NCBI GenBank assembly: GCA_949825025.1 | Contig: OX463788.1 | Location: 21,867,971-21,931,970, forward strand | DNA: 64,000 nucleotides | From: Siphlonurus alternatus | Taxonomy: Eukaryota > Arthropoda > Insecta > Ephemeroptera > Siphlonuridae | Reading direction: 5' to 3' | In this document: positions 26,411 through 35,161 of the stretch, piece after piece | Layout: each line of letters starts with the position of its first letter | Numbering within the stretch: the stretch's first letter is position 1 | Notes under the pieces: model-generated | The model's database searches: none | What the model was told of the DNA's origin: nothing | Seen by the model: the letters and a program-made list of their open reading frames with translations, nothing else | Made by a program: the position numbers and the translations under genes

Positions 26411-27502
26411 ATGTCTTTATCAAAGACCGCTATGGATACGTCATCCATTACTGGACGCCGTAAGAGTACAAGAACTATTACCCAAGTACCTATTTCTCCC
26501 ATCAACCCATCTTTTGAGAAATCTGCTATTCCTGAAACTCCTCGTCGTCGTCGTCCTGCATCTCCAGACCTATTTGCCACACCTCCACCGCCTCCATCTT
26601 CTCCACAAACTCCTCGTCGCTGTTCTTCTCCTGACGTATCATCAATTCCTCTACCTCCATCTGATGAAAACACCACAGATGATGGTCTACAATCTGCACC
26701 TGCTTCGCAAATGCTATCTCCACCTGCATCGCAAACGCCATCTCCACCTGCCTCTCCTTCTACCGAGAGTGGCAATGAAACTGATGATGAGATCAATGAC
26801 AGCGACAAAGAAAACGTGGATCCAAAGCCCAGGAGATTCATCCACATCGAGGAGCCTACTGTCTCAGGCCTTCTCATGAGTAACGAGAATGCTTTGAACG
26901 ATATGGACTGCATATGTCTTCCCGTGAACGTGGAAAAGGCACTGAACTCTCTTCCTGGCTGGGTTGGGAAGAGAAAACGTGACGTTGAGGAACTTCAGAG
27001 GAAGCGGAGGAAGCTGTCCAACCAGGATATCGTACTTGCTGCTGACTTCACTATTGGCAATGAAATGTTAGTTAGGGTATGCACTCTCACTGATAGCAAG
27101 TTGGATATAGATGAAAGAATTGTCATTGTATTCAAGCATGGGGAAAACGAAATTCAATTGCCTGCTGTAGATTTTATGAAGGATGGGATGGATCTGATCA
27201 ACCACGGCATGATGTACTATGCTGATGATCCAGCATGCAATTGGAATTACTTTCACCTTGTTGATAGTTCCGATGTGAGATGCTTGTTTGAGAAAACAAG
27301 TGTTTCACGATATGTAGCCATTGAACGTGATGTAGACAATTGTACTGTTGAGAGAATTGTTATTTGTGCCCCTACTTGGGTTCAGTTGAAGGCTCTCAAG
27401 CCGGTCTTAGCCCAGTGTATTGAACATTATGTCAACTTTGTTGTGTTAGGGCAAGGAGTATGTGAATCATCCTCTACAGGTCTTCCATCACCTAGGAAGT
27501 AA
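26411..27502 (+). CDS. Polinton protein of unknown function, Pro/Ser-rich, 363 aa (left copy)
   Basis: I do not recognise this family. Start chosen at ATG 26411; an upstream in-frame TTG would add 11 unlikely residues. The N-terminal 140 residues are disordered and rich in proline, serine and SP/TP sites (PPPPPSSP, PPASQTPSPPASP). An acidic stretch, NETDDEINDSDKENVD, follows. A basic cluster, KRKRDVEELQRKRRK, looks like a bipartite nuclear signal. The C-terminal 160 residues are ordered, with alternating hydrophobic strands. As first gene behind the end promoter it could be a nuclear regulatory or early protein, but this is speculation. It is duplicated exactly at 38915-40006. Confidence 0.75.
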   Translation: MSLSKTAMDTSSITGRRKSTRTITQVPISPINPSFEKSAIPETPRRRRPASPDLFATPPPPPSSPQTPRRCSSPDVSSIPLPPSDENTTDDGLQSAPASQMLSPPASQTPSPPASPSTESGNETDDEINDSDKENVDPKPRRFIHIEEPTVSGLLMSNENALNDMDCICLPVNVEKALNSLPGWVGKRKRDVEELQRKRRKLSNQDIVLAADFTIGNEMLVRVCTLTDSKLDIDERIVIVFKHGENEIQLPAVDFMKDGMDLINHGMMYYADDPACNWNYFHLVDSSDVRCLFEKTSVSRYVAIERDVDNCTVERIVICAPTWVQLKALKPVLAQCIEHYVNFVVLGQGVCESSSTGLPSPRK

Positions 27503-27701
27503 TGTTTTGTAATGTCATGTTGTATTTTATATACCTTATGATTACAATACCCGAATAAAAATATAAAAATGAAATGTGCATTTAATTTCTAATTTTATAT
27601 AATCCTTATAACCATAGTCTTTAAATATATATATAATACTATAGTACAATAAAAACAATATATAAATTATAGAACATTTTAAAAATTGATCAGTCATAAA
27701 C

Positions 27702-28355
27702 ATGGACTTGAGGTTGAAGCATCCATTTACTTCTTGTGTAGCAGGTCCAACTAGTAGTGGTAAATCATATTTTGTGGAGAAGTTGATATTAGAAGGTTTA
27801 AAGTGTTGTAATACAAAGTTTGAGGACATTTTATGGTGCTATTCAGGATGGCATCCAGAAATTAGCTCTTTAGCAAATATTATAAAATTTCAGCAAGGTA
27901 TAGAAGATATAACAAGGGAGGATTGTACTCTTCCCAGGCTAATAATTATTGATGATCTCATGAGAGAGAGTGGACCAAGTATAGTTGATTTATTCACTCG
28001 AGGCTCTCATCACTCAAATACATCTGTAATATTCATTACACAGAATATATTTCATCAGTCAAAAGGTGCTAGGGATATAAGTTTAAATACACATTACTTG
28101 ATACTTTTCAAAAACCCTAGAGATAGTGCACAAATTGCTCACCTGGCACGCCAAATATATCCTTCTAGTCCTAAATACATTCAGGAAGCTTATAAGGACT
28201 CAACAGAGAGAGCGCATGGTTATTTGCTTGTTGATCTTACTCAGAGCACACCTGATCACTGCAGAATTAGGACAAATATATTAGGAGAAAAAGAACCAGG
28301 ATATCCAGTCATATACGTACCAAAAGATAAAAATAAAAAGCAAGGGAAAAAATAA
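27702..28355 (+). CDS. FtsK/A32-type genome packaging ATPase (left copy)
   Basis: 217-aa P-loop ATPase. Walker A AGPTSSGKS at residues 14-22, Walker B LIIIDDLM at 80-87, and ITQNIF at about 111-116 as the sensor-like strand end. This family powers DNA packaging into capsids in Polintons, virophages and many large DNA viruses. Length and motif spacing are normal, so the gene looks intact. It precedes the 109-aa gene by 6 bp, and a second identical copy is in the right arm at 38062-38715, which gives the element two packaging ATPase genes. Confidence 0.92.
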   Translation: MDLRLKHPFTSCVAGPTSSGKSYFVEKLILEGLKCCNTKFEDILWCYSGWHPEISSLANIIKFQQGIEDITREDCTLPRLIIIDDLMRESGPSIVDLFTRGSHHSNTSVIFITQNIFHQSKGARDISLNTHYLILFKNPRDSAQIAHLARQIYPSSPKYIQEAYKDSTERAHGYLLVDLTQSTPDHCRIRTNILGEKEPGYPVIYVPKDKNKKQGKK

Positions 28356-28361
28356 TCAGTT

Positions 28362-28691
28362 ATGGCTCATCCACTGACAGAGCAGCAGGTAGCCATTTTA
28401 AAAACAGTTCTGAATGCTAAGCCTGAACTTAGGAATGCTCTATTGAAGCACGCTGATAAAAATCTTACTTGCACTCTTTGTGAATGTGTTTTGAACATAC
28501 TGAACGGAAATATTCCTCTGAATGATAATCTGAAGAGAAAGTATAGGAAACACAAAGAATATTTACGAAATATTGTTAAAAAATCAGGTACTTGGAAGAA
28601 TAAGAGGAAAATAATACAAAAAGGTGGAAATTTTCTAATACCTTTGCTTGCACCTGTAATTGGCGCATTAATATCTAGACTATTTCAATAA
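28362..28691 (+). CDS. Small basic Polinton protein, 109 aa (left copy)
   Basis: Short lysine/arginine-rich protein. It has a cysteine pair region (LTCTLCECV), a basic middle (NLKRKYRKHKEYL) and a C-terminal GGNFLIPLLAPVIGALISRL hydrophobic tail. This pattern, basic body then QKGG and a greasy C-terminus, recurs in many Polintons next to the ATPase or integrase; its function is not established. Its stop codon overlaps the next start (TAATG) at 28691. A second copy is at 37726-38055. Confidence 0.8.
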   Translation: MAHPLTEQQVAILKTVLNAKPELRNALLKHADKNLTCTLCECVLNILNGNIPLNDNLKRKYRKHKEYLRNIVKKSGTWKNKRKIIQKGGNFLIPLLAPVIGALISRLFQ

Positions 28692-31429
28692 TGGATCATT
28701 CAACTAAAATGATACTTGTACCTCCAGAGATATTTGCAAGGTTAGATACAAAGAAGCTTAATGACTTGGACAAGGATATGCATACAATACTATATAATGG
28801 AAAAGATAGTGATGAAATGAAATGGAAGATGTATTCAGAGACTCTTCAAAAATATTTACATCTGGTGAAAGAGAAGGAAAAAGCTATTGAGATTCCTATT
28901 GTGAATACTATAACAAAGAAAATAGACGTACCTTGTATACGTTGCGGGGACAAAAATGGAATACGAAAACAAATATTTCAAATTGATCCCATTGGAGAAT
29001 TTTTAAATTTTTTGAGTTTACCTAGAAAAATGTTTCGCAAAATTCTCCTACTTGCACATAATTTTGGAGGTTATGACTCTGCTTTGTTATTGAGATATTT
29101 CCTTACTGTCATGCATGTAACACCTAAGGTGTTGCTGAGAAATACAAAAATTATTTGTTTAGAATATAAGAAGCTTAAGTTTATCGATTCTTTATGTTTT
29201 CTACCAATGTCATTAGCAAAATTACCCAAGACTTTAGGCTTAAATGAGGACTTATGCAAGGGCCACTTTCCGCACATGTTTAACAAAGAAAGTAATAGAA
29301 ATTACATTGGACCTATGCCTCAGGCATCATTTTATGACCCTGATTCACTTAGTGTAGAAGATAGAGAAAAGTTTTATTCTTGGTATCATGAACAAGTAGA
29401 GAATGGATATTTATTTGACATGCAAAAAGAAATAATATCATATTGTGATAAGGATGTTGAAATTTTACGTCTTGCAATGAATAAATTCAGAAAAATTATT
29501 ATACAAGTAGGAAATGTGGATCCAATTGTTGAATGTATTACTTTGCCACACTGTGCAAGTCTCATATTTCGACGAAATCATTTGAAAGATAATACACTTG
29601 CTATTTTACCAGTTAGAGGTTACCGTATGTATAACACACAATCAAAAATTGCAATTAAATGGCTACTATCAATTGAAAGAGAACAAAACATAAAAATTCG
29701 ACATGCTGGAAATGCAGGTGAATACAGAACACCTCGTGGTGGTTTTTTGGTTGATGGGTATTCTAAAAACAATGGAATTGAAACAGTCTACGAATTTAAT
29801 GGATGTTGGATACATCAATGTGTATTATGCAACCCTGAACAAGATTTAGCTAAGAAATTTAGTAATGATCCATACAATAATCTTGCAATGAAACGAGAAA
29901 AAACTGAAAGAAAGTTGAAAGCGTTGGCTCAATATGGTTACGTGGTAGAAGTCATGCGAGAATGTGACTTCCGACGACTACTAGAGGCAGATTCAGAGCT
30001 AAAGAGTTATGTAAATAATCATCCCCTAGTGTGTGAAGAACCGTTGATACCAAAGAATGCGATGTATGGCGGTAGATGTGAAAATTTTTTTATATATAGA
30101 GAAGCCATTCTAGGCTTATCAGAGCTACAATTTCATGACTTTATTTCATTGTATCCAGCAATTTTAAAGTATTATAAAGTACCAATTCATCACCCTATCA
30201 TTCATCTTGGACCTACATTTCCTGATATACATACAATTGATGGTCTCATAAAATGTGTTGTCCTTCCTCCACGCTCGCTCTTCATTCCATTATTACCAAT
30301 TAAAATGCATGACAGGTTGCTCTTTGTTTTATGTAGAAAATGTGCTGAAAATTTCATTCAGGGTGAATGTATACACGAAGATATCGAGGACAGAGCACTC
30401 TCAGGTACATGGGTTTTAGATGAAGTCAAAAAAGCTGAACAAATAGGCTATAAAGTGTTAAAAATTGTAGAAATTTGGGAATATGAAGTAACTCAGTATA
30501 ATAAAGACACTGGTACTGGAGGTGTCTTTGATAGCTATGTAAATGTGTTTCTAAAAATTAAACAGTCTGCTAGTGGTTATCCTGATTGGGTAAAGGATGA
30601 TTTAACTAGACAACAATACATAAGAGAATTTTTTGAAGCAGAGGGAATTGAACTTGATCCCAATGAGATCGAACTTAACCCTGGTCTTAGAGCCATTGCA
30701 AAATTACTATTAAATGCTTTGTTTGGAAGATTTGCTATGGATGTAGAAAGGCAGCAAACGAAAATCATTAAGGACTCAAAAGATTTTTATGAATTACTGA
30801 CTGACCCTAATGTTATCGTAACTAGTGTGCATTGTATAGGACAAGAGTTTTTACTGGTACATTATGTAACCCCAATTGAGTTACTACCACAAAACAACAC
30901 AGTTAACGTTGTTATAGCTGCCTTTGTAACTGCAGGTGCCAGACTACGATTATATGAATGTATGGAGATGCTCCAGCACAGACTAAATTATGTAGATACG
31001 GATAGCGCCCTAAGTTTGTTTAAAAAAGGTGATAAACCTGTACCAACAGGTTCAAATTTGGGAGATTTAAGTTCAGAACTAGATGAAGGATGTACCATTT
31101 CCCAATTTGTATCCGGAGGAGCCAAGCATTATAGTTATAAAGTTGTGAATAGCGAGGGCAACCATGTTAAAACCGTTATGAAATGTCGTGGTATATCTCA
31201 AAATTTTTCAAATATGGGCATTGTTAATTTTGATAATCTAAAACATATGGTCCTAGAAAATGGTGAATCCTCACATGTCTCAATACCTCGAAAAATTATG
31301 AAAACAAAGTCATATGAACTTGTAACAAAGAAGCAATCCAAAATTTATAGAATTGTTAATAACAAAAGATGGATTGTTCCAAATAGTCATATGACTTTAC
31401 CTTATGGTTATAAATCTAGCAATAATTGA
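28691..31429 (+). CDS. polB: Chimeric family B DNA polymerase (5'-truncated polB fused to a terminal-repeat gene fragment)
   Basis: 912 codons. Residues 1-77 equal the N-terminus of the 254-aa protein (37726, minus strand). From residue 78 it is Polinton polymerase: Exo II HNFGGYD at 123-129, Exo III YCDKDV at 251-256, YxGG-type MYGGR at 459-463. Then palm motifs A DFISLYPA (483-490), B K-x3-NALFG (671-679) and C YVDTDS (767-772). A YEFNGCWIHQC segment typical of these polymerases lies at 367-377. No Exo I acidic motif precedes Exo II, and the usual long N-terminal region is absent; full Polinton polymerases are typically well over 1,000 residues. Polymerase catalytic residues are intact but proofreading and priming are probably lost. 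The junction lies exactly at the inner edge of the inverted repeat. Confidence 0.93.
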   Translation: MDHSTKMILVPPEIFARLDTKKLNDLDKDMHTILYNGKDSDEMKWKMYSETLQKYLHLVKEKEKAIEIPIVNTITKKIDVPCIRCGDKNGIRKQIFQIDPIGEFLNFLSLPRKMFRKILLLAHNFGGYDSALLLRYFLTVMHVTPKVLLRNTKIICLEYKKLKFIDSLCFLPMSLAKLPKTLGLNEDLCKGHFPHMFNKESNRNYIGPMPQASFYDPDSLSVEDREKFYSWYHEQVENGYLFDMQKEIISYCDKDVEILRLAMNKFRKIIIQVGNVDPIVECITLPHCASLIFRRNHLKDNTLAILPVRGYRMYNTQSKIAIKWLLSIEREQNIKIRHAGNAGEYRTPRGGFLVDGYSKNNGIETVYEFNGCWIHQCVLCNPEQDLAKKFSNDPYNNLAMKREKTERKLKALAQYGYVVEVMRECDFRRLLEADSELKSYVNNHPLVCEEPLIPKNAMYGGRCENFFIYREAILGLSELQFHDFISLYPAILKYYKVPIHHPIIHLGPTFPDIHTIDGLIKCVVLPPRSLFIPLLPIKMHDRLLFVLCRKCAENFIQGECIHEDIEDRALSGTWVLDEVKKAEQIGYKVLKIVEIWEYEVTQYNKDTGTGGVFDSYVNVFLKIKQSASGYPDWVKDDLTRQQYIREFFEAEGIELDPNEIELNPGLRAIAKLLLNALFGRFAMDVERQQTKIIKDSKDFYELLTDPNVIVTSVHCIGQEFLLVHYVTPIELLPQNNTVNVVIAAFVTAGARLRLYECMEMLQHRLNYVDTDSALSLFKKGDKPVPTGSNLGDLSSELDEGCTISQFVSGGAKHYSYKVVNSEGNHVKTVMKCRGISQNFSNMGIVNFDNLKHMVLENGESSHVSIPRKIMKTKSYELVTKKQSKIYRIVNNKRWIVPNSHMTLPYGYKSSNN

Positions 31430-31626
31430 AAATTATAATACTCAGCATCTTAAATACTTTAGTTTTATTATAAATTGTATATTTTTGTACTATTATCTTT
31501 AGAGATGTATTATTGTTTATATATCGAATTATGTATATACTGGTTATACCTAATTACAAATAAAATTATATTATTTTCCAATATTAGATATTTTTTTTCT
31601 CAATTATAAATTTTATTAAATTCAAC

Positions 31627-31711
<85 letters not shown>

Positions 31712-32029
31712 TGTATATATATTATAGATACAATCTTTGACTTGGTTATTTTAAAAAATAAATACCTCTTTTGGACATAAATATTTAAATTTTATGATTA
31801 ACTATAATCATTTTAAATTTTAAATATTGGTACCATTGTATCCTAGAATCTATATAAGGTTCTAAATTTAGAAAAGTATAACACCAGGTTTAAATCCATT
31901 TTTTTTATTTCACATAGAAAAAAATTCAAAAACATAGAAATACAATAATAATAAAAAATGTTCCCAAAGAAAAATATCAAAGTTTTTACTATGAAAAATC
32001 TAATGCTCAATAACTAATACAATATATAT
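31430..32029. other. Convergent intergenic region of the Polinton
   Basis: 600 bp between the polymerase stop (plus) and the last minus-strand gene. AT-rich, with a pure (AT)n tract at 31630-31710 and AATAAA-like signals (for example near 31558) that could end transcripts from both sides. No ORF of note. Confidence 0.6.
31630..31710. repeat. (AT)n microsatellite inside the Polinton
   Basis: About 80 bp of pure TA between convergent genes. It may have grown after insertion. Confidence 0.95.
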
Positions 32030-32248
32030 TTAAAACTTATCATTACGACATAACATCAACAAATATTCAGGCAAGAACATAACAATTTCATGGAAGCAAC
32101 GTTGCCTATCAAAACTTGTAGGTGACAAATTTTCATACTTTGGGCACTGTACATTTTTCAGAAGTTCTCTAAAACCTGCAAGGTAATTAACTTCTGACAA
32201 TTCCTGAGCGAAGTTAGTTTTAACTTGCTTCACAATTGAATTGATCAT
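32030..32248 (-). CDS. Downstream half of a Polinton gene interrupted by TAG
   Basis: 72 codons from an internal ATG, but the frame is open without a break from the TAG at 32273-32275 that ends the 141-aa ORF. The residues after the stop (KQIVELEEMINSIVKQVK) look like a coiled-coil helix. I read 32030-32698 as one gene of about 222 codons interrupted by one nonsense codon or using readthrough. No family recognised. Confidence 0.55.
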   Translation of the reverse strand: MINSIVKQVKTNFAQELSEVNYLAGFRELLKNVQCPKYENLSPTSFDRQRCFHEIVMFLPEYLLMLCRNDKF

Positions 32249-32272
32249 CTCTTCAAGTTCAACAATTTGCTT

Positions 32273-32698
32273 CTAAAGATTATCAGCTATGGTTAAGAGG
32301 CAAGGAAAGAGTTTGACAAAATTCATCCAAGTGCGATCTACAATGTAGATAGATGTAATTTTGGGGCGTTGGTCATCATTAATAAGACCAACTTCTTCCA
32401 TCCTTTCTAGTACCAACATTTTTGTACCATATGACATGTCAAAACGAATATGAAGTTTTGCATTTAACTTTAATGTGGATTCTCTTTGAAGTCCAAACTT
32501 TAAGAAGAAGTTAGAGATTTCTTCTTCATTTTCTACTAATAGTTTGAACTCAACTAAAGACATTTTAATTTTCTGAAACCCACTTTTAGCCAACCAGAAA
32601 TAAGGTTTAATTTCTTCTCCTACTTCCAATGCGCAAGACACAGTCTTTGTATTGGAAGAACAGAGCCCATAAGTAACATCTAACATCTTAACTGCCAT
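32273..32698 (-). CDS. Polinton small protein, possibly PC4-like, upstream half of interrupted gene
   Basis: 141 codons, ATG at 32698. The segment VGEEIKPYFWL...GFQKIKMSLVEFKLLVENEEEI resembles the strand-strand-helix plan of PC4-like ssDNA-binding/coactivator domains. This is a weak resemblance by eye. The protein stops at a TAG, and the same frame continues open for 80 more codons. It has its own TATA box (32761-32768) and an NRF-1-like site, so it appears to be transcribed separately from the capsid genes upstream of it. Confidence 0.6.
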   Translation of the reverse strand: MAVKMLDVTYGLCSSNTKTVSCALEVGEEIKPYFWLAKSGFQKIKMSLVEFKLLVENEEEISNFFLKFGLQRESTLKLNAKLHIRFDMSYGTKMLVLERMEEVGLINDDQRPKITSIYIVDRTWMNFVKLFPCLLTIADNL

Positions 32699-32760
32699 AG
32701 TTATGACTGTTTAGTAAGCAAGTCAGATCAAAAGTGATGAAAATTACTCTGTTTGCCCCT

Positions 32761-32768
32761 CTTTTATA
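32761..32768 (-). promoter_or_regulatory. TATA box for the 32273-32698 gene
   Basis: TATAAAAG on the minus strand, about 63 bp before the ATG at 32698. Confidence 0.5.
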
Positions 32769-32776
32769 GCAAATTA

Positions 32777-33328
32777 TTATGACTTTGCGCATGCGCACAG
32801 AGCTTTACATTTTAAACCTGTTTCAGGTGATATTTTCTTACCATTCTTTCTATAATCATAATGCATTCTAAAATTAAGTATAGCTATAGCATCATTTGAA
32901 TACACATCTGGTCCATTAAATTTAGATATGAATTCATGCATTGATAGGTTTCTTGCTTTAGCTCCTATATACAAAATACAGTAATGACCACATATAGATG
33001 AAGTTATACTTTGAAGGCAAGTTTTATTGTAAGTGTATTTTTTGCTATTGTTTAAAATAAACTTTTTATGATTTTGTACAATAGGTTGAAGACCATATGA
33101 ATCAAAATACTCAGCACTGCCTTCTTTATCAAAATATATAGCTATCCAATGGCTACCTGGCATAGATTTTGCATCAGTATTTACAACATAGGCAGTATTC
33201 ATAGAAACTCGTTTTGGTAAAGTGTCAGCAGCAAAAACTCCATTAAATATATTTCTACTGGTTTTGTCATTCAACAAAAACTTTCGTATTTCGTAAGTGG
33301 TTAAAGCAGAGTACTGAATGTCTGCCAT
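32777..33328 (-). CDS. Adenain-like cysteine protease
   Basis: 183-aa maturation protease of the adenovirus-type C5 family, expected to process capsid proteins. Catalytic residues fall in family order: His60 in PGSHWIAIYFD, Asp76 in AEYFDSYG, Gln106 in TCLQS, Cys113 in SSICGHYC. Length is close to adenain (about 200 aa). The gene follows the major capsid gene by 5 bp. Its last codons (TGC GCA TGC GCA) contain the NRF-1-like palindrome at 32786-32797. It looks intact. Confidence 0.93.
   Translation of the reverse strand: MADIQYSALTTYEIRKFLLNDKTSRNIFNGVFAADTLPKRVSMNTAYVVNTDAKSMPGSHWIAIYFDKEGSAEYFDSYGLQPIVQNHKKFILNNSKKYTYNKTCLQSITSSICGHYCILYIGAKARNLSMHEFISKFNGPDVYSNDAIAILNFRMHYDYRKNGKKISPETGLKCKALCACAKS
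32786..32797. promoter_or_regulatory. NRF-1-like palindrome inside the protease 3' end
   Basis: TGCGCATGCGCA, identical to the site at 25896-25907 and its mirror at 40510-40521. It is 18 bp from the TATA box of the next gene. Confidence 0.55.
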
Positions 33329-33333
33329 GACTG

Positions 33334-34641
33334 TTAGAAGTCAACTGAAACTTTCCTCTGGTGATCCACCTCTAAGAGATTTTGAAATTCTGCAAATACA
33401 ATGAGGGTTAGAGTGTCAGATAAACTTTTATCAAACCTGATTTCCAATTCTATCACACTATTTTTCCTTAAATTCCACATGTGAGAATTTGCAGAGAGAT
33501 CAGGAGAAAGATCAAATGTGTGTATGACATAGCCTCCAGCCCCGTACTCATCTCTATCAATTTGATACCCATCATCACTAAAGTTAATCCGAGTAGCTTG
33601 AAAGGTATGAAAATATGAAAGAATATAATCAGGAGATTCTGAGCTGAATGACATCTCTAGAGGTCTTGTTGTGACTGGAACACCATCCTTGGTAAGTGAA
33701 ACATAGTTCATGTTGTAGTGACCAAAATCAAATGGATTTAATTTGTAATCACCATTAACAGCACTATTTTTTGTAAGTCCAAAAAATACACGGACTGGAG
33801 TAGGACCTTGGAAGAGTTTTTCTCCAAAACTTTGTCCACCTGGAGGTATAGTAAAAGATTTCATTTCAACTCTACTGATTGGGTATTTTGCTGTCGTTGT
33901 GGCAAGTACCTTGCTATGAGCTACTAATACAGTGGGTGAAATTTTAACCCTTCGAACAATCAGTGTTGCATTAAGTATCTTAATTTGATATTTGCTATCA
34001 TCATCAACCATCAAACAAAACGAGGGCTTCGATCGAGTGAACAATAAATCAATTGGAACACCATTAGTAATGAAGGTGCTTTGACCAAATATATCTACTG
34101 TTATACGTCCAAGCAGAGGTACTAATTTGCTTCCTTTGATATGATTTCTTCTTGCGATAATCCCTGAATTCAGATCTAAATCATTCATTTTTCCAGCTGT
34201 ATCTTTATAATACAGCGCCATGGTTTGATGACTCTCCTTGGCAGTTACATTATAATTAAACAAAGTTTCAAAATAGGCTCTATATGGATACAATTGAGAT
34301 GGTGGAGAGAGGAGTTTGCTGTTAACAGACACACTGACCTCAGAAAATAGAGAATGTAAAAAGTTATTTACAGGTGCAACCTTATTAGTAGATGCATCAA
34401 TATTTTCACCTTTCTCATTTTTTATACAAACAACTAACTTCAAAAAAGTATTTCCTGGATCAATATAGTCATCAGCACTGGTTGGTATGGAGAATTCAAG
34501 AGGAGCATCATTATCAATGGAAGCGTTGGGTTTAAGGTAAAGAATTTCAGAGCTTTCAATACTAATTTGTGTTGGTGGTATACTGAACAAGTCAAGCTCT
34601 GCTTTCAATGTTTCAGGTGAGGAGTTATGTATGAAAGACAT
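33334..34641 (-). CDS. Major capsid protein, double jelly-roll type
   Basis: 435 residues from ATG 34641; the longer frame begins with TTG six codons earlier and is unlikely. It starts MSFIHNSSPE. Recognisable stretches are DLFSIPPTQ, IDPGNTFLKL, PYRAYFETLF and GRITVDIFGQ, with beta-rich composition throughout. This is the Polinton capsid family seen in animal genomes as F54H12.2-like proteins and predicted to be a double jelly-roll. It lies between the core-like gene (1 bp away) and the protease, as in a late morphogenesis block. No internal stop or frameshift is visible. Confidence 0.88.
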   Translation of the reverse strand: MSFIHNSSPETLKAELDLFSIPPTQISIESSEILYLKPNASIDNDAPLEFSIPTSADDYIDPGNTFLKLVVCIKNEKGENIDASTNKVAPVNNFLHSLFSEVSVSVNSKLLSPPSQLYPYRAYFETLFNYNVTAKESHQTMALYYKDTAGKMNDLDLNSGIIARRNHIKGSKLVPLLGRITVDIFGQSTFITNGVPIDLLFTRSKPSFCLMVDDDSKYQIKILNATLIVRRVKISPTVLVAHSKVLATTTAKYPISRVEMKSFTIPPGGQSFGEKLFQGPTPVRVFFGLTKNSAVNGDYKLNPFDFGHYNMNYVSLTKDGVPVTTRPLEMSFSSESPDYILSYFHTFQATRINFSDDGYQIDRDEYGAGGYVIHTFDLSPDLSANSHMWNLRKNSVIELEIRFDKSLSDTLTLIVFAEFQNLLEVDHQRKVSVDF

Positions 34642-34642
34642 T

Positions 34643-35161
34643 TTAACTGAATATATCAATACACGTAGATTTAGATTTTGCCTTAACTTTCTTTTTAGTA
34701 TTGACTTTCCTATTCTTCTGTTGCAACTTTTTTAGAGGTTTTTTTTTCGTTGTTTTCTTCTTTGACTTTGTGGCAGGCTTTTTTTTGCACGTCTTTCTCT
34801 TCTTGGTTTTGTTTGCAGACTGAGTTTTGGTCACTCTTTTCCGCTTATATACACGACCTGCTCCTGACATACTTGCAACTTGATTCACTGCACGATCAGT
34901 TAAATTATTTCCTAAGTTACGCACTCTATTTTGTAAGCTCTGCTTCAGTGGTACTTGTTTAATGGTGTCTGATAAAATCCCTAGTCCTCCATTGAATAAC
35001 TCATCCTTGATTGCTGTCAACCCACTTTTCAGGTAAGGCATCACTGATCGAAAAATATTACTTAAAAAATTTCCAACTCCACGACCAGATTGATGTGGAT
35101 AGTACGATGAGCCGACACCAGTTTGGGCCTGCTTTTGGTAATATGCTATATAAGGATTCAT
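34643..35161 (-). CDS. Basic core-like protein (adenovirus pX/pVI-like role)
   Basis: 172 residues from ATG 35161, which sits in an ATGA overlap with the penton gene stop; the extended non-ATG start is not needed. The N-terminus MNPYIAYYQKQAQTG and a GVGNFLSNIFRSVMPYLKSG amphipathic helix are followed by about 65 residues dominated by Lys/Arg (KRKRVTK, KKTTKKKPLKK). Polintons encode such a protein beside capsid genes, and DNA condensation or membrane lysis roles are proposed by analogy with adenoviruses. The N-terminal helix plus basic tail fits that idea but does not prove it. Confidence 0.78.
   Translation of the reverse strand: MNPYIAYYQKQAQTGVGSSYYPHQSGRGVGNFLSNIFRSVMPYLKSGLTAIKDELFNGGLGILSDTIKQVPLKQSLQNRVRNLGNNLTDRAVNQVASMSGAGRVYKRKRVTKTQSANKTKKRKTCKKKPATKSKKKTTKKKPLKKLQQKNRKVNTKKKVKAKSKSTCIDIFS

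Larger units (their letters stand above)
25693..28921. repeat. Left gene-bearing terminal inverted repeat
   Basis: 3,229 bp, the inverted copy of 37496-40724. It carries a promoter region, the 363-aa gene, the ATPase gene, the 109-aa gene and the first 77 codons of the 254-aa gene. Similarity stops at AAAGAAA (28915-28921); the right arm goes on as GTAGATAAT, while the left goes on into polymerase sequence. The encoded proteins are identical in both arms. I did not compare every base. Confidence 0.95.

Noticed and set aside
26371..26913. Minus-strand 180-aa ORF opposite the 363-aa gene
   Set aside because: Antisense shadow of the proline/serine-rich coding region; it appears again in the right arm for the same reason.
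32030..32248. Resemblance of FAQELSEVNYLAGF to a HES Orange domain
   Set aside because: Too short and without a bHLH partner; coincidence is more likely.
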